64,000 nt of DNA from Limosilactobacillus kribbianus (GCF_026413145.1 NZ_JAOVYZ010000001.1:62001-126000); one strand, 5' to 3'; positions 14,936 through 27,065 are shown, numbered from the stretch's first letter. The notes: generated from the sequence alone by a model not told the origin. Made by a program: numbers and translations.

Positions 14936-17425
14936 ATGGATAACATGTTTACACCAAGCGCCAAACATGTCTTAGAAATTGCGCATGAACAGGCAAAATA
15001 CTTTAAACACCAAGCTGTCGGCACTGAACACCTCCTGCTGGCTCTTTCCATGGATAAGGATGGAATTGCTAACAAGATCTTTGAGCAGTTCTCAATCACC
15101 AGTGACGACATTCGTGAAGAAATTGAACGACTGATCGGCTACGGAACGATGGACGATCTGGGCCCGGCGGATTACCTGCCATACTCGCCAAAGGCAAAGC
15201 AGGTACTGGCCATGGCCGGTCAAGAGGCCCAACAGATGCACACTTTAAAGATCGGGACTGAGCACCTTTTGCTGGCATTGATTGCTGACGACGGCGTGCT
15301 GTCGTCACGGATCCTGTACAGTCTCGATGTCCTGCCGCGTCAGGTTCGTAAGGTGACGCTGCGGCGGCTGGGAATTGCCGAAAGTCAGGTTCGCCAGCAA
15401 CCGAATCAGCAGGGCAACAATGCGGCTGCTGCGGGGACACCGACCCTCGATAAACTGGCTCGGGACATGACCCGGCTGGCGCGCAGCCACAAACTTGATC
15501 CGGTAGTTGGCCGGAACAAGGAGATCAAACGGGTCATCCAGATTCTCAGCCGGCGGACCAAGAACAATCCGGTCCTGATTGGTGAACCGGGTGTCGGCAA
15601 GACCGCGATTGCCGAGGGTCTCGCTCAGCGGATGGTGGCCGGGACGGTTCCGGAAGAACTGGCTAATAAGCGGTTGATGGTCCTGGACATGGGCTCGCTG
15701 GTTGCGGGCACCAAGTACCGGGGCGAATTTGAAAACCGGCTGAAGAAGGTTATCGAGGAAATCCAAAACGACGGTCACGTGATCCTCTTTATCGATGAAC
15801 TCCATACCTTGATCGGGGCCGGGGGTGCCGAAGGGGCGATTGATGCCTCCAACATCCTCAAGCCGGCCCTGGCCCGGGGAGAGTTGCAGACCATCGGGGC
15901 CACGACCCTGGATGAATACCAAAAGTACATCGAATCTGACGCGGCTTTGGAGCGGCGGTTCGCAACGGTTCAGGTTGACGAGCCAACCCCCGAAGACACT
16001 TTAAAGATTCTGAAGGGCTTGCGGCCAAAGTATGAGGAGCATCACCATGCTCAGATTACTGACGAGGCCTTAGAGCAGGCCGTTAAGCTTTCCGACCGTT
16101 ACATCTCGGACCGTTTCCTGCCCGATAAGGCCATCGATTTGATGGATGAAGCGGCAGCCATGGTCCGGATCGACGCCGAGGAACGGGACGAACGCAAGCC
16201 ATCCCTTGAAGATAAGCTGGATCAGCTGCGCTCTAAGAAGGAAGCGGCCATTGAAAACCAGGACTTTGACCAGGCGGCCCAGCTGCGTCAGGATGAATTA
16301 ACCTTAAAGGCGGAACTGAATCGCCAAGCCAAACGGTCGGCCAAGGCGGATCAAAATGGTTACCAACTCAAGGTTACCGGCGAGGATGTGGCCCAGGTTG
16401 TTTCCGAATGGACCGGGGTACCGCTGACCCAACTGAAGAAGAGTGAAAGTGAGCGGCTGGTCAACCTGGAGCGGGTTCTCCACCAGCGGGTGATTGGCCA
16501 AGATGAGGCCGTCAGTGCGGTGGCCAAGGCGATTCGGCGGGCCCGGAGCGGGCTCAAGAACCCGAACCGGCCGATTGGTTCCTTCATGTTCCTGGGACCG
16601 ACCGGGGTCGGGAAGACCGAACTGGCTAAGGCCCTGGCCGAAGCAATGTTTGGTTCGGAGGACAACATGATCCGGATCGACATGTCGGAATACATGGAAA
16701 AGTACAGCACTAGTCGGCTGATCGGGGCTGCCCCGGGCTACGTCGGCTACGACGAAGGGGGACAGCTGACCGAAAAAGTTCGTCAGCACCCGTACTCCGT
16801 TGTTTTACTGGATGAAGCCGAAAAGGCCCACCCGGACGTCTTTAACCTCTTGCTGCAGGTCTTGGATGATGGCTACCTGACCGATGCCAAGGGACGGAAG
16901 ATTGATTTCCGTAACACCATCATCATCATGACTTCCAATCTAGGGGCCACCCAGCTCCAGGATGAAAAGGAGGTTGGCTTCGGTGCCAAGGACCTCAGTC
17001 AGGATTACAATGCGATGGCGGCGGCCATTAAGCAGCAGCTGAAGCTTCACTTCCGGCCCGAATTTTTGAACCGGATTGACGAGACAATCATTTTCCACTC
17101 CCTCAACAAGAAAGAGTTGCATCAGATTGTCAAATTAATGGCAAACGAGCTCAGCGAACGGATTGCCGGCCAGGGGATTGACCTCAAGATTACGCCGGCG
17201 GCCATGGATGAGATTGCTAAGCTGGGCTACAACCCGGCATACGGTGCCCGGCCGTTGCGGCGCTCCCTGCAGGATCATGTTGAGGATGGTCTCAGCACGG
17301 CCTTGCTGGCGGGCCAGATCAAGGCTGGCGACGAGGTAACGATCGGTGCCAACCATGGTAAACTGACAATGAAGGTTAAGAAACCGGCAGATGCCAAGCC
17401 GGTTTTGGTAAAACTCAGTGATTAG
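14936..17425 (+). CDS. clpC: ATP-dependent Clp protease ATP-binding subunit ClpC
   Basis: 829 aa. AAA+ unfoldase that feeds substrates to ClpP. A double Clp-N repeat (about 1-140), the first AAA domain with GEPGVGKTA (near 210), a UVR-type middle segment [16 protein letters not shown] (near 420), and the second AAA domain with GPTGVGKTE (near 555). A C-terminal D2 small domain follows. Start at ATG 14936 with AGAGGAT nine bases upstream; the TTG at 14930 is less likely. Cotranscribed with ctsR. Confidence 0.95.
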   Translation: MDNMFTPSAKHVLEIAHEQAKYFKHQAVGTEHLLLALSMDKDGIANKIFEQFSITSDDIREEIERLIGYGTMDDLGPADYLPYSPKAKQVLAMAGQEAQQMHTLKIGTEHLLLALIADDGVLSSRILYSLDVLPRQVRKVTLRRLGIAESQVRQQPNQQGNNAAAAGTPTLDKLARDMTRLARSHKLDPVVGRNKEIKRVIQILSRRTKNNPVLIGEPGVGKTAIAEGLAQRMVAGTVPEELANKRLMVLDMGSLVAGTKYRGEFENRLKKVIEEIQNDGHVILFIDELHTLIGAGGAEGAIDASNILKPALARGELQTIGATTLDEYQKYIESDAALERRFATVQVDEPTPEDTLKILKGLRPKYEEHHHAQITDEALEQAVKLSDRYISDRFLPDKAIDLMDEAAAMVRIDAEERDERKPSLEDKLDQLRSKKEAAIENQDFDQAAQLRQDELTLKAELNRQAKRSAKADQNGYQLKVTGEDVAQVVSEWTGVPLTQLKKSESERLVNLERVLHQRVIGQDEAVSAVAKAIRRARSGLKNPNRPIGSFMFLGPTGVGKTELAKALAEAMFGSEDNMIRIDMSEYMEKYSTSRLIGAAPGYVGYDEGGQLTEKVRQHPYSVVLLDEAEKAHPDVFNLLLQVLDDGYLTDAKGRKIDFRNTIIIMTSNLGATQLQDEKEVGFGAKDLSQDYNAMAAAIKQQLKLHFRPEFLNRIDETIIFHSLNKKELHQIVKLMANELSERIAGQGIDLKITPAAMDEIAKLGYNPAYGARPLRRSLQDHVEDGLSTALLAGQIKAGDEVTIGANHGKLTMKVKKPADAKPVLVKLSD

Positions 17426-17427
17426 AA

Positions 17428-17473
17428 TGAACGAGGGGAGCAGCCATGAAAATGGGCTTGCTCCCCTCGTTCA
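17428..17473 (+). terminator. Strong hairpin after clpC
   Basis: TGAACGAGGGGAGCA pairs with TGCTCCCCTCGTTCA. There is no clear T-tract, so it may act as an RNA end or processing site rather than a classic terminator. Confidence 0.6.
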
Positions 17474-17474
17474 G

Positions 17475-17524
17475 TGCCGAATTCTGTGAAATCGTTGTCA
17501 TAACAGCTGATTCGGCATTATAAT
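17475..17524 (+). promoter_or_regulatory. Promoter and dyad operator before the TetR gene
   Basis: -35 TTGTCA (17495-17500), 18 bases, -10 TATAAT (17519-17524). An inverted repeat TGCCGAAT (17475-17482) / ATTCGGCA (17510-17517) with inner CTGT/ACAG surrounds the -35. This is a plausible self-repression site. Confidence 0.65.
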
Positions 17525-17558
17525 AGATTAATACGTGAATGAATGAGGAGTGAATTAA

Positions 17559-18164
17559 ATGCGACGTACGGAGCAGCTTGAGAAGACCCGGCAGACGATC
17601 TTACGGACCGCTACCCGTCTTTTCTTGCAACGGGGGTTTGGTCAAACCTCAACTCGGGATATTGCTAAGGAGATTGGGATTACCCAGCCAGCTTTATACC
17701 ATCATTTTAGTGATAAGGAAGTTCTTTTTCTGGAAGTAATGACGCGCTTTTCATCGAAGGTGCGCCAGGATATTAACAAGGCCCTGCGCAAGCACGATTT
17801 GTCACCGGAAGATCAACTGTATGAAATTGTGAAGGCCTTGCGCCGCCACCACCCAATCAGTATTTATGAACAATACAATCAGGCGATGCGGCTCCTCTCC
17901 AAGAGTGCCCAGCGGAAATTCAACATGATTTTCATGATGGATTACCTGGACCCGATTGGTGATTACTTCAAGCAGCCCGAGGTGCACCTGCGTGGCGACC
18001 TGCTGCCCAAGGAGGCAGCGGAGTTATTCTTGGCCAGCCTTACTCCAGTTTTTGGAACCTACCAGATGATCGGTGGGCACGCTATTAACAATGAGCAGCG
18101 AACCAAACTAATCCTAGATTGCATTATCAACGGCATGACGAAGAAACCCGAAGTTAACGATTGA
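17559..18164 (+). CDS. TetR/AcrR-family transcriptional regulator
   Basis: 201 aa. N-terminal TetR helix-turn-helix from about residue 10 to 55 (TILRTATRLFLQRGFGQTST, DIAKEIGITQPALYHHFSDKE). The C-terminal part is the ligand and dimer domain, with no recognisable ligand. It stands alone between clpC and the rpoB promoter, so its targets are not apparent beyond the likely operator upstream. The rpoB -35 overlaps its stop codon region. Confidence 0.88.
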   Translation: MRRTEQLEKTRQTILRTATRLFLQRGFGQTSTRDIAKEIGITQPALYHHFSDKEVLFLEVMTRFSSKVRQDINKALRKHDLSPEDQLYEIVKALRRHHPISIYEQYNQAMRLLSKSAQRKFNMIFMMDYLDPIGDYFKQPEVHLRGDLLPKEAAELFLASLTPVFGTYQMIGGHAINNEQRTKLILDCIINGMTKKPEVND

Positions 18165-18189
18165 CAATTGAAGAACACACGGTTATACT
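18161..18189 (+). promoter_or_regulatory. rpoB-rpoC promoter
   Basis: TTGACA (18161-18166), 17 bases, TATACT (18184-18189). Confidence 0.85.
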
Positions 18190-18194
18190 AATAA

Positions 18195-18370
18195 AGTATG
18201 TAATTTGTGAGTTCATTTGAGCGCGATGATCTATTGTCCATCGTGCTCTGCAATAAAACCAAAGACAGTTCATGACTGTTTTTGGATTTTTTTTGCCCAA
18301 AAGTTGGATTTTGGTGAAATTGTAATCAAAATGTAATATTTGGAAATGGCTCACCCAACAAATTAGAGAG
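18195..18370 (+). ncRNA. rpoB leader RNA (position of the Lacto-rpoB motif) with internal terminator
   Basis: The 180-base leader holds a hairpin GAGCGCGATG/CATCGTGCTC (about 18219-18249). A terminator-like hairpin CCAAAGACAGT/ACTGTTTTTGG (18259-18285) follows and runs into T8. A conserved leader called Lacto-rpoB is known upstream of rpoB in Lactobacillales; I match it by position and not by a model. The terminator implies that part of the transcription is attenuated before rpoB. Confidence 0.6.
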
Positions 18371-18379
18371 GTGAACAGT

Positions 18380-21300
18380 TTGGCCGGACATTTAGTAAAA
18401 TACGGTAAGCACCGTACCCGTCGTAGTTACTCCCGGATTAAAGAAGTTCTCGAGTTGCCTAACCTGATTGAAATCCAGACCGACTCTTACAAGTGGTTCA
18501 TGGATAAAGGGCTGCGGGAAATGTTTGATGACATTATGCCAATTGATGACTTCCAAGGAAAGCTTTCCCTGGAATTCGTCGACTATCAACTTTTAGAACC
18601 AAAGTACACGATTGACGAAGCGCGTGAACACGATGCAAACTATTCTGCACCACTGCACGTGACCCTGCGTCTTACTAACCACGAAACTGGCGAAATCAAG
18701 TCCCAAGACGTCTTCTTTGGGGATTTCCCACTGATGACTGATCAGGGGACCTTCATTATCAATGGTGCCGAGCGGGTAATTGTTTCCCAATTAGTTCGTT
18801 CCCCAGGTGTCTACTATAATGAAGAGACCGACAAGAACGGCCGGCCAAGTTACGGGGCAACCTTTATTCCAAACCGTGGTGCATGGCTGGAATACGAAAC
18901 CGACGCCAAGAACGTTTCCTACGTCCGGATCGACCGGACGCGGAAGCTGCCAATGACCGAACTGGTTCGGGCATTGGGCTTCGGTTCCGACGATGAAATC
19001 ATCGACATGTTCGGTGGTGACAGCGAAACCCTGTCACTGACCTTGGACAAGGATGTCCACAAGAACGCTGAGGATTCCCGGGTTGAGGAATCCTTAAAGG
19101 ACATTTACGAACGTCTGCGTCCAGGTGAACCAAAGACCGCTGACTCCGCTCGGAACCTTCTGACGGCGCGGTTCTTTGATCCAAAGCGTTACGACATGGC
19201 TCCGGTTGGCCGTTACAAGACCAACAAGAAGCTGATGCTCAAGTACCGGCTGCTGGGTGAAACCCTGGCAGAAACTCTGGCGGACCCAGACACTGGTGAA
19301 GTGCTGGCACAAAAGGGCGACACGGTAACCAAGGAAGTTCTGAAGAAGCTGGAACCATACCTGGACCGCGATGACTTCAAGATGGTTACCTACACGCCAT
19401 CCGACGAAGCTGTTGTAACCGACCCGGTTAAGCTGCAGAAGGTCCTGGTTTACTCCAAGACTGACCCTGACCGCGTTGTGCCAATCATCGGCAATGGTCA
19501 CATTCCATTGGAATACAAGCACATCGAACCAGCCGATATTCTGGCTTCTTTGAACTACTTCTTCAACTTGCAAGAAGGCATTGGTTCCACCGATGATATC
19601 GACCACTTGGGTAACCGGCGGATTCGTTCCGTGGGTGAATTGCTGCAAAACCAATTCCGGATTGGGCTTGCCCGGATGGAACGGGTAGTTCGTGAACGGA
19701 TGTCAATTCAAGATCCTGACACCGTGACGCCACAGCAGCTGATCAACATTCGGCCAGTGGTAGCTTCCATCAAGGAATTCTTCGGTTCATCCCAGCTGTC
19801 CCAGTTCATGGACCAGACCAACCCGCTGGGTGAATTAACCCATAAGCGGCGTCTGTCCGCCCTGGGTCCTGGTGGTTTAACTCGTGACCGGGCCGGCTAT
19901 GAAGTCCGGGACGTGCACTACACCCACTATGGCCGGATGTGCCCAATCGAAACGCCTGAAGGTCCAAACATCGGTCTGATCAACAGTCTGTCTTCCTACG
20001 CCCGTGTTAACAAGTACGGCTTCATTGAAACCCCATACCGGCGTGTTTCCTGGAAGACCCACAAGGTTACTGACAAGATCGATTACTTAACGGCCGACGA
20101 AGAAGATAACTTCGTGATTGCTCAGGCCAACTCGCCATTAACTGATGATGGTTCATTTGTTGACAAGCAAGTTATGGCCCGTGACAAGGATGAATACGTT
20201 GAAACTAGTGTTGAAAACGTCGATTACATGGACGTTTCTCCAAAGCAAGTTGTCTCCGTCGCTTCCGCATGTATTCCATTCCTTGAAAACGATGACTCCA
20301 ACCGTGCCCTGATGGGTGCTAACATGCAGCGGCAGGCGGTTCCTCTGATTAACCCGCACGCGCCACTGGTAAGTACCGGGATTGACTACAAGGCAGCCCA
20401 TGACTCTGGGGTAGCCATGATTGCCAAGAAGCCAGGAACGGTTGAATACGTTGATGCCCGTGAAGTACGGGTTCGTGAAGACGATGGCTCCTTAGACACT
20501 TACAAGCTGATGAAATTCCGTCGTTCTAACGGTGGTAAGAACTACAACCAGCGGCCAATCGTCAAGGTCGGCGAGCACGTTGACGCTGATGACGTTTTAG
20601 CCGATGGTCCATCAATGGAACAGGGTGAACTGGCCCTGGGTCAAAACCCACTGATCGCCTTCATGACTTGGCAAGGATACAACTTCGAAGATGCCATCGC
20701 TATTAGCGAACGCCTTGTTAAGGATGATGTTTACACGTCCATTCACATCGAGTCCTACGAGTCCGAAGCTCGGGAAACCAAGTTGGGGCCTGAAGAAATG
20801 ACTCGTGAAATTCCAAACGTCGGTGACGACGCTTTGAAGGACCTGGACGAAGACGGAATTGTTCGTGTCGGTGCTGAAGTGCACGACGGCGACATCCTGG
20901 TTGGTAAGGTGACGCCAAAGGGAATGACGGAACTGTCCGCAGAAGAACGGCTGCTCCACGCCATCTTTGGTGAAAAGTCCCGTGAAGTTCGTGATACCTC
21001 ACTGCGGGTTCCTCACGGCGGTGGCGGAATTATCCAGGACGTTAAGATCTTTACCCGTGAAAACGGGGACGAACTGTCACCAGGTGTTAACACCATGGTT
21101 CGGGTCTACATCGCCCAGAAGCGGAAGATCCAGGTTGGTGACAAGATGTCCGGTCGTCACGGTAACAAGGGTACTGTTTCCATCGTTGTGCCTGAAGAAG
21201 ATATGCCATACATGCCAGACGGGACGCCAATTGACATCATGCTGAGTCCAATGGGTGTGCCATCCCGTATGAACATCGGGCAGCTGCTCGAATTGCACTT

Positions 21301-21976
21301 GGGGATGGCTGCTAAGCGTCTTGGTATTCACATGGCAACGCCAGTCTTTGATGGTGCCACCGACAAGGATGTTTGGGACGCCGTTCGTGAATCCGGGTTC
21401 CCTGAAGACGGGAAGACCGTGCTTTACGATGGCCGAACCGGTGAACCATTTGAAAACCGGGTTGCCGTTGGTTCCATGCACTACCTGAAGCTGGCTCACA
21501 TGGTTGACGATAAGATCCACGCCCGTTCAACTGGTCCTTACTCACTGGTTACGCAACAGCCACTGGGTGGGAAAGCCCAGTTCGGTGGTCAGCGGTTTGG
21601 TGAAATGGAGGTTTGGGCCCTCGAAGCTTACGGGGCTGCCTACACTCTCCAAGAAATTCTGACTTACAAGTCCGATGATACCGTTGGTCGTGTTCGGACC
21701 TACGATGCGATCATCAATGGTCAGCCAATTCCAAAGCCGGGTGTTCCAGAATCATTCCGTGTGCTGGTCAAGGAACTGCAAGCACTTGGTCTGGACATGA
21801 AGGTCTTGGATGGTGACCACAAGGAAGTTCAATTAAAGAACATGGATGAAGATGACTCTGAAGTTGTCAGTGTCGATGCCTTGGCTAAGTATGCCGAGCA
21901 GCATAATGCCGACAGTCAGAAGAAGGACGCTGCAAAGGCCTCATCTGCATCAAAGACTGAAGATAAAACAAAGTAA
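18380..21976 (+). CDS. rpoB: DNA-directed RNA polymerase subunit beta
   Basis: 1198 aa from TTG 18380, which gives the usual [21 protein letters not shown] start and has GAGAGGTG at the right distance; GTG 18371 is possible but too close to the site. Recognisable regions include the rifampicin pocket [20 protein letters not shown] followed by [19 protein letters not shown], with wild-type residues at the usual resistance positions. The C-terminal [18 protein letters not shown] block is also present. Acidic, lysine-rich tail. rpoC follows after 49 bases. Confidence 0.97.
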   Translation: MAGHLVKYGKHRTRRSYSRIKEVLELPNLIEIQTDSYKWFMDKGLREMFDDIMPIDDFQGKLSLEFVDYQLLEPKYTIDEAREHDANYSAPLHVTLRLTNHETGEIKSQDVFFGDFPLMTDQGTFIINGAERVIVSQLVRSPGVYYNEETDKNGRPSYGATFIPNRGAWLEYETDAKNVSYVRIDRTRKLPMTELVRALGFGSDDEIIDMFGGDSETLSLTLDKDVHKNAEDSRVEESLKDIYERLRPGEPKTADSARNLLTARFFDPKRYDMAPVGRYKTNKKLMLKYRLLGETLAETLADPDTGEVLAQKGDTVTKEVLKKLEPYLDRDDFKMVTYTPSDEAVVTDPVKLQKVLVYSKTDPDRVVPIIGNGHIPLEYKHIEPADILASLNYFFNLQEGIGSTDDIDHLGNRRIRSVGELLQNQFRIGLARMERVVRERMSIQDPDTVTPQQLINIRPVVASIKEFFGSSQLSQFMDQTNPLGELTHKRRLSALGPGGLTRDRAGYEVRDVHYTHYGRMCPIETPEGPNIGLINSLSSYARVNKYGFIETPYRRVSWKTHKVTDKIDYLTADEEDNFVIAQANSPLTDDGSFVDKQVMARDKDEYVETSVENVDYMDVSPKQVVSVASACIPFLENDDSNRALMGANMQRQAVPLINPHAPLVSTGIDYKAAHDSGVAMIAKKPGTVEYVDAREVRVREDDGSLDTYKLMKFRRSNGGKNYNQRPIVKVGEHVDADDVLADGPSMEQGELALGQNPLIAFMTWQGYNFEDAIAISERLVKDDVYTSIHIESYESEARETKLGPEEMTREIPNVGDDALKDLDEDGIVRVGAEVHDGDILVGKVTPKGMTELSAEERLLHAIFGEKSREVRDTSLRVPHGGGGIIQDVKIFTRENGDELSPGVNTMVRVYIAQKRKIQVGDKMSGRHGNKGTVSIVVPEEDMPYMPDGTPIDIMLSPMGVPSRMNIGQLLELHLGMAAKRLGIHMATPVFDGATDKDVWDAVRESGFPEDGKTVLYDGRTGEPFENRVAVGSMHYLKLAHMVDDKIHARSTGPYSLVTQQPLGGKAQFGGQRFGEMEVWALEAYGAAYTLQEILTYKSDDTVGRVRTYDAIINGQPIPKPGVPESFRVLVKELQALGLDMKVLDGDHKEVQLKNMDEDDSEVVSVDALAKYAEQHNADSQKKDAAKASSASKTEDKTK

Positions 21977-22025
21977 GACTAACCGTTCTTCAACCGAGAT
22001 TTACTGAAATAAGGAGGAACATCCT

Positions 22026-25000
22026 TTGATTGATGTCAATAAATTTGAAAGCATGCAGATCGGTCTGGCTTCTCCAGATAAGATCCGTAGCTGGTCGTAT
22101 GGTGAGGTCAAGAAGCCAGAAACGATCAACTATCGGACCTTAAAGCCGGAAAAGCAGGGTCTGTTTGACGAGCGAATCTTTGGCCCAACTAAGGACTACG
22201 AGTGTGCTTGTGGTAAGTACAAGCGGATTCGTTACAAGGGTCGGATTTGTGACCGTTGTGGTGTCGAAGTTACTAGTTCCAAGGTTCGTCGTGAACGGAT
22301 GGGCCACATCGAATTAGCTGCCCCGGTTTCCCACATCTGGTACTTTAAGGGAATCCCAAGCCGGATGGGTCTGGTATTGGACATGAGCCCACGTTCCCTG
22401 GAAGAAGTTATCTACTTCGCTTCCTACGTTGTTTTGGATCCTGGTGACACTCCACTGGAAAAGAAGCAATTGCTTTCCGAAGCGGACTACCGTGAAAAGA
22501 AGCAGGAATACGGCAACCGCTTCACTGCTGAGATGGGTGCCGCTGCGGTTAAGAAGCTTTTGGCCGACGTTGACCTGCAAAAGGAAGCTAATGAACTGAA
22601 GGAAGAGCTCAAGGAAGCCACGGGTCAAAAGCGGACCCGGGCCATCCGGCGTCTGGACATCCTGGAAGCCTTCATTAAGTCCGGCAATAAACCGGAATGG
22701 ATGGTCATGGACGTTATTCCAGTTATGCCACCGGACCTGCGTCCAATGGTTCAGCTGGAAGGTGGCCGGTTCGCTACTTCCGACTTGAACGATCTCTACC
22801 GGCGGGTTATCAACCGGAACAACCGGTTGAAGCGCCTGCTGAAGTTGCAAGCTCCTGGAATCATCGTTCAAAACGAAAAGCGGATGCTGCAGGAAGCCGT
22901 TGACGCCCTGATCGATAACGGTCGGCGGGGTCGTCCAGTGGCCGGTCCTGGTAATCGTCCGCTCAAGTCCCTGTCCCACCTGCTCAAGGGTAAGCAAGGT
23001 CGGTTCCGTCAAAACCTGCTTGGGAAGCGGGTTGACTACTCTGGTCGTTCCGTTATCGATGTTGGTCCATCCCTGAAGATGAACCAAATGGGTCTGCCGG
23101 TTCCGATGGCTCTGGAACTCTTCAAGCCATTCATCATGCACGAACTGGTTAAGCGGGGCCTGTCCGCTAATGTTAAGGCTGCCAAGCGCAAGATTGACCG
23201 CCGGGACGACGATGTCTTCGATGTTCTGGAAGACGTCATCAAGGAACACCCAGTACTGCTGAACCGGGCACCTACTCTGCACCGGCTTGGTATTCAGGCC
23301 TTTGAACCAATCCTGGTTTCCGGGAAATCAATGCGTCTGCACCCGCTGGTATGTACCGCCTACAACGCCGACTTCGATGGTGACCAGATGGCCATTCACG
23401 TGCCGCTGTCCGACGAAGCCCAGGCGGAAGCACGTCTCTTAATGCTGGCTGCCCACCACATTCTGAGTCCGCGTGACGGTGAACCAATCGTGGCCCCATC
23501 TCAGGATATGGTTATCGGTAACTACTACATGACCACTGAAGATAAGGGTCGTGAAGGTGAAGGAATGATCTTCAAGAACACCGACGAAGCCGAAATGGCC
23601 TACCGGAACGATTACGTTTCCCTGCAGACCCGGGTTGGTGTTCAGGTTTCCTCATTCCCTGACAAGCCATTTACTGACGAACAGCGGAACAAGATCATGG
23701 TAACCTCCGTTGGTAAGCTGATCTTCAACCGGATCATGCCAAAGGACTTCGCCTACATCAACGAACCAACTGACGCTAACATTCACGACGGTGTGGATGA
23801 TAAGTACTTCTTAAACCCTGGTGAGGACATTCACGAATACTTGGAGAATGCTCCACTGGTTCCACCATTCAAGAAGGGCTTCTTATCCGACCTGATTGCC
23901 GAAGTTTACAAGCAATACAAGGTTACGAAGACCTCCCAGTTCCTGGACCGGATCAAGGACCTTGGTTACTACGAATCCACTATTTCTGGCCTGACGACCG
24001 CGATGTCCGATATTCACGATCTGCCTGAAAAGCCAGCAATCCTGGACAAGGCCCAGAAGCAGGTTGACCTGATCACCAAGCAGTTCCGCCGTGGTCTGAT
24101 TACGGACGACGAGCGGTACGAACGGGTTATCGGTGCTTGGAACGACGCCAAGGACGAGGTTCAAAACAAGCTGATTGAGCACATGGATATCCACAACCCA
24201 ATCAACATGATGTCCGACTCCGGTGCCCGTGGGAACATCTCCAACTTTACCCAGCTGGCCGGAATGCGTGGTCTGATGGCCGCACCAAACGGTAAGATCA
24301 TGGAACTGCCTGTTAAGTCCAACTTCTATGAAGGGCTGTCCGTCCTGGAAATGTTCCTGTCCTCACACGGTGCTCGTAAGGGGATGACCGATACCGCCCT
24401 GAAGACCGCCAACTCAGGTTACCTGACCCGACGGCTGGTTGATGTTGCCCAGGACGTGGTTGTTCGTGAAAAGGACTGTGGGACTGACCGTGGTCTAGAA
24501 GTAACCGCCATTACCAATGGGAACGAAATGATCGAACCACTGTACGACCGGATCATGGGTCGTTACACGATGAAGTCCGTCTTTGATCCAAAGACTGGCG
24601 AAAAGATCGTCGGCAAGAACGTTCTGATTGACGAAGAAATGGCACAGAAGATCGTTGATGCTGGTGTCAAGAAGGTGACGATTCGTTCTGTCTTTACTTG
24701 CAACACTGAACACGGTGTTTGTGAACGTTGCTACGGCCGGAACGCTGCTACCGGTGACCGGGTTGAAATGGGTGAAGCCGTTGGGACAGTTGCCGCTCAG
24801 TCAATTGGTGAACCAGGTACCCAGCTGACCTTACGGAACTTCCACACTGGTGGTGTTGCCGGCAACGAAGATATCACTCAAGGTCTCCCTCGTGTGCAGG
24901 AAATTGTTGAAGCCCGGAATCCAAAGGGTCGTGCAACGATTACCGAAGTTACCGGGGCAGTTGAATCGATCGAAGAAAACCCAGCTGAACGGACTAAGGA

Positions 25001-25661
25001 CATTACCATCAAGGGTGAAACCGACACGCGGACTTACACCCTGCCAATTACGGCCCGGATGGAAGTCGCTGAAGGTGACTTTGTTCACCGTGGAACCGCA
25101 CTGAACGTTGGTTCCATTGATCCAAAGGAACTGATTCAGGTTCGTGACGTTCTGTCTACTGAAACCTACCTGCTGGCTCAGGTTCAGGGCGTTTACCGGA
25201 TGCAGGGGATTGACCTGCTGGATAAGCACGTTGAAATCATGATTCGGCAGATGATGCGTAAGGTTCGGGTCATGGATCCTGGTGACACCGATCTGTTGCC
25301 TGGTCAGACGATGGACATTGGTCAATTCCGTGATGCCATCAAGAAGACTCTCTACGCCGGTGGAATTCCGGCCACGGCTCGTCCACTGATCCTCGGAATC
25401 ACCAAGGCGGCTCTGGAGACCAACAGTTTCCTGTCTGCTGCTTCGTTCCAGGAAACCACGCGGGTCCTGACCGATGCTGCCATTCGTGGCAAGAACGATC
25501 CACTGGTCGGCCTGAAGGAAAATGTTATCATTGGGAAGATCATTCCTGCTGGGACAGGGATGCCAACTTACCGGAACATTAAGCCAAAGGAAGTTAGTGT
25601 TGCTGCTTACTCCATCAAGGACTTAGAAGCCAAGATGAAAGAGGAAGACAAGCAAAACTAA
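22026..25661 (+). CDS. rpoC: DNA-directed RNA polymerase subunit beta'
   Basis: 1211 aa from TTG 22026, with AAGGAGGAAC upstream. The N-terminal zinc ribbon [20 protein letters not shown] (near 60), the catalytic magnesium loop NADFDGDQM (near 450), the bridge-helix region ([20 protein letters not shown]), and a second cysteine cluster [13 protein letters not shown] (near 900). No split or insertion. In operon with rpoB. Confidence 0.97.
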   Translation: MIDVNKFESMQIGLASPDKIRSWSYGEVKKPETINYRTLKPEKQGLFDERIFGPTKDYECACGKYKRIRYKGRICDRCGVEVTSSKVRRERMGHIELAAPVSHIWYFKGIPSRMGLVLDMSPRSLEEVIYFASYVVLDPGDTPLEKKQLLSEADYREKKQEYGNRFTAEMGAAAVKKLLADVDLQKEANELKEELKEATGQKRTRAIRRLDILEAFIKSGNKPEWMVMDVIPVMPPDLRPMVQLEGGRFATSDLNDLYRRVINRNNRLKRLLKLQAPGIIVQNEKRMLQEAVDALIDNGRRGRPVAGPGNRPLKSLSHLLKGKQGRFRQNLLGKRVDYSGRSVIDVGPSLKMNQMGLPVPMALELFKPFIMHELVKRGLSANVKAAKRKIDRRDDDVFDVLEDVIKEHPVLLNRAPTLHRLGIQAFEPILVSGKSMRLHPLVCTAYNADFDGDQMAIHVPLSDEAQAEARLLMLAAHHILSPRDGEPIVAPSQDMVIGNYYMTTEDKGREGEGMIFKNTDEAEMAYRNDYVSLQTRVGVQVSSFPDKPFTDEQRNKIMVTSVGKLIFNRIMPKDFAYINEPTDANIHDGVDDKYFLNPGEDIHEYLENAPLVPPFKKGFLSDLIAEVYKQYKVTKTSQFLDRIKDLGYYESTISGLTTAMSDIHDLPEKPAILDKAQKQVDLITKQFRRGLITDDERYERVIGAWNDAKDEVQNKLIEHMDIHNPINMMSDSGARGNISNFTQLAGMRGLMAAPNGKIMELPVKSNFYEGLSVLEMFLSSHGARKGMTDTALKTANSGYLTRRLVDVAQDVVVREKDCGTDRGLEVTAITNGNEMIEPLYDRIMGRYTMKSVFDPKTGEKIVGKNVLIDEEMAQKIVDAGVKKVTIRSVFTCNTEHGVCERCYGRNAATGDRVEMGEAVGTVAAQSIGEPGTQLTLRNFHTGGVAGNEDITQGLPRVQEIVEARNPKGRATITEVTGAVESIEENPAERTKDITIKGETDTRTYTLPITARMEVAEGDFVHRGTALNVGSIDPKELIQVRDVLSTETYLLAQVQGVYRMQGIDLLDKHVEIMIRQMMRKVRVMDPGDTDLLPGQTMDIGQFRDAIKKTLYAGGIPATARPLILGITKAALETNSFLSAASFQETTRVLTDAAIRGKNDPLVGLKENVIIGKIIPAGTGMPTYRNIKPKEVSVAAYSIKDLEAKMKEEDKQN

Positions 25662-25675
25662 GCTTGTGGACAAGT

Positions 25676-25711
25676 AAAGAGGCTGGGGAATTATCCCAGC
25701 CTCTTTTTTTG
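25676..25711 (+). terminator. Terminator of rpoB-rpoC
   Basis: AAGAGGCTGGG and CCCAGCCTCTT arms followed by T7. Confidence 0.92.
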
Positions 25712-25716
25712 ATAAC

Positions 25717-25822
25717 GTGGAAAATAACCGTGGGACTAGTGCCTAGCTACGGACGAAAGCCGACGCCTTCAGCGCCGACTCCCGTCCTAGGCTAGGGTCC
25801 CACTTTGATGGTTATTTCCCAC
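25717..25822. repeat. Long imperfect inverted repeat, candidate structured RNA or small mobile repeat
   Basis: The outer arms 25717-25729 and 25810-25822 pair 12 of 13. The next arms GTGGGAC (25730-25736) and GTCCCAC (25797-25803) pair perfectly, followed by GCCTAG/CTAGGC (25741-25746/25787-25792). The GC-rich centre has GGACG/CGTCC. It is not followed by a T-tract. Confidence 0.7.
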
Positions 25823-25846
25823 TCACTTATAACGTGAGGTGTTTCT

Positions 25847-27031
25847 TTGACTAAAAAATATCAAATTGAGATTCCTGAGTCAGCTCTGGAACAAACGGAT
25901 TTTAAACCTGGTGATCAGCTGGCCCTGAGCGTTAACCACAAGCAGCTCGATCTGCGTCCGGCACGGGTGATTGACCAGCTGCCCCAGATCAGCTTTTGGT
26001 GGTATGCCCTCCCGGCGGCCATCATGACGGTAGTCTTCTACCTGTTTTTCCGCTCGATTAACTATCATGGTGCGGTGCCACTGACCGGCAGTGACTATTC
26101 ACTGGCCAACGGTGCCCTGGTCCTGGGGGTCGTCTCTGGTTTAGTAACCTTTGTGGCGACCTTCGTGATCGAAAAGCTGCGTAAAACGGGACCGGCCAAG
26201 GATTTTTACTGGCGGAGCCTGCCGCCGCTGGCAATTGCCTGTGGATTGATCATGCTGTTCTCTTTTACGGCGGTCTTCTGGCTGCTTGGGCAGATGTTTA
26301 TGGATGCCCGCTTTGACCTCTACACGTCGACCTTCTTTCTCTTCGTAATTGATGCCGGGGTCAATTACATCATGATCAATCTGGCCATGACCCTGACCTC
26401 GGGCGTGGTAACCAACCTGCTTACGATCATGATCATCGGGGGGATGCTCTTTTCGATGCTGACGAATTCGTCACGGGACTGGTGGAAGCACAACTTCAGC
26501 TTCCTGGGAACGGCGCAGAATTCGGCTAATCTTCAATTCAACGTCACCCTGATCTTCTCCGGCTTGCTGATGATGGTGTTAGTAGACTATCTATTCGTTA
26601 ACGTTCAGAAGCACTACAAGGGCAAGCGAGTCCTGGTGCTCCGCTGGCTGCTCTATATGCTGTCGGCTTGCGTAGCCGCGATTGGTCTTTTCCCTAATGA
26701 CCCGCAGTACCACGTTCTTCACGATCGGATCTCGATGTGGTTGGTCTACATTATGCTGATCATTATCGTGTTGGTACGCTGGATTTTGCCGGAAGTAACC
26801 CGCCAGTTTCTGATCCTGTCCTACATCATGGGCGCTTTGATGGGCCTAGGCTACATCTTCTTTAAGCTCAGCGACTATCTTTCGCTGACTGCTTTTGAGC
26901 TTTTGGAATTCGGCCTGGCCTTTTCCTGGCTCCTCTTATTATTGCAAAACATTGAAAACCTGGCCCGCTTTGGGCATAACCTCTTCCTGGTGAAAATCGT
27001 GCCGGATGAGGATGAAACAAAGGACCAATAG
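25847..27031 (+). CDS. Polytopic membrane protein (DUF998-like) with AbrB-like N-terminus
   Basis: 394 aa from TTG 25847 with GTGAGGTG upstream. Residues 1-42 (YQIEIPESALEQTDFKPGDQ and on) have the strand pattern of a SpoVT/AbrB swapped-hairpin domain. The rest has about 10 membrane segments (for example ALPAAIMTVVFYLFF, WLLYMLSACVAAIGLFP) and resembles DUF998-type proteins of lactobacilli. It ends in an acidic tail. Function unknown; a membrane-bound sensor is one possibility but nothing here proves DNA binding. Confidence 0.7.
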   Translation: MTKKYQIEIPESALEQTDFKPGDQLALSVNHKQLDLRPARVIDQLPQISFWWYALPAAIMTVVFYLFFRSINYHGAVPLTGSDYSLANGALVLGVVSGLVTFVATFVIEKLRKTGPAKDFYWRSLPPLAIACGLIMLFSFTAVFWLLGQMFMDARFDLYTSTFFLFVIDAGVNYIMINLAMTLTSGVVTNLLTIMIIGGMLFSMLTNSSRDWWKHNFSFLGTAQNSANLQFNVTLIFSGLLMMVLVDYLFVNVQKHYKGKRVLVLRWLLYMLSACVAAIGLFPNDPQYHVLHDRISMWLVYIMLIIIVLVRWILPEVTRQFLILSYIMGALMGLGYIFFKLSDYLSLTAFELLEFGLAFSWLLLLLQNIENLARFGHNLFLVKIVPDEDETKDQ

Positions 27032-27035
27032 GACT

Positions 27036-27064
27036 AACCGCTCCGCTTGTGGGGCGGTTTTTTC
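27036..27064 (+). terminator. Terminator after the membrane-protein gene
   Basis: AACCGCTCC and GGGGCGGTT arms (one G-U) and T6. It lies between convergent genes. Confidence 0.88.
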
Positions 27065-27065
27065 T

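Noticed and set aside
22314-23282. 322-codon minus-strand frame inside rpoC
   Set aside because: Shadow of a strongly coding sense frame; low-complexity Asn/Val/Gln mixture, no family motif.
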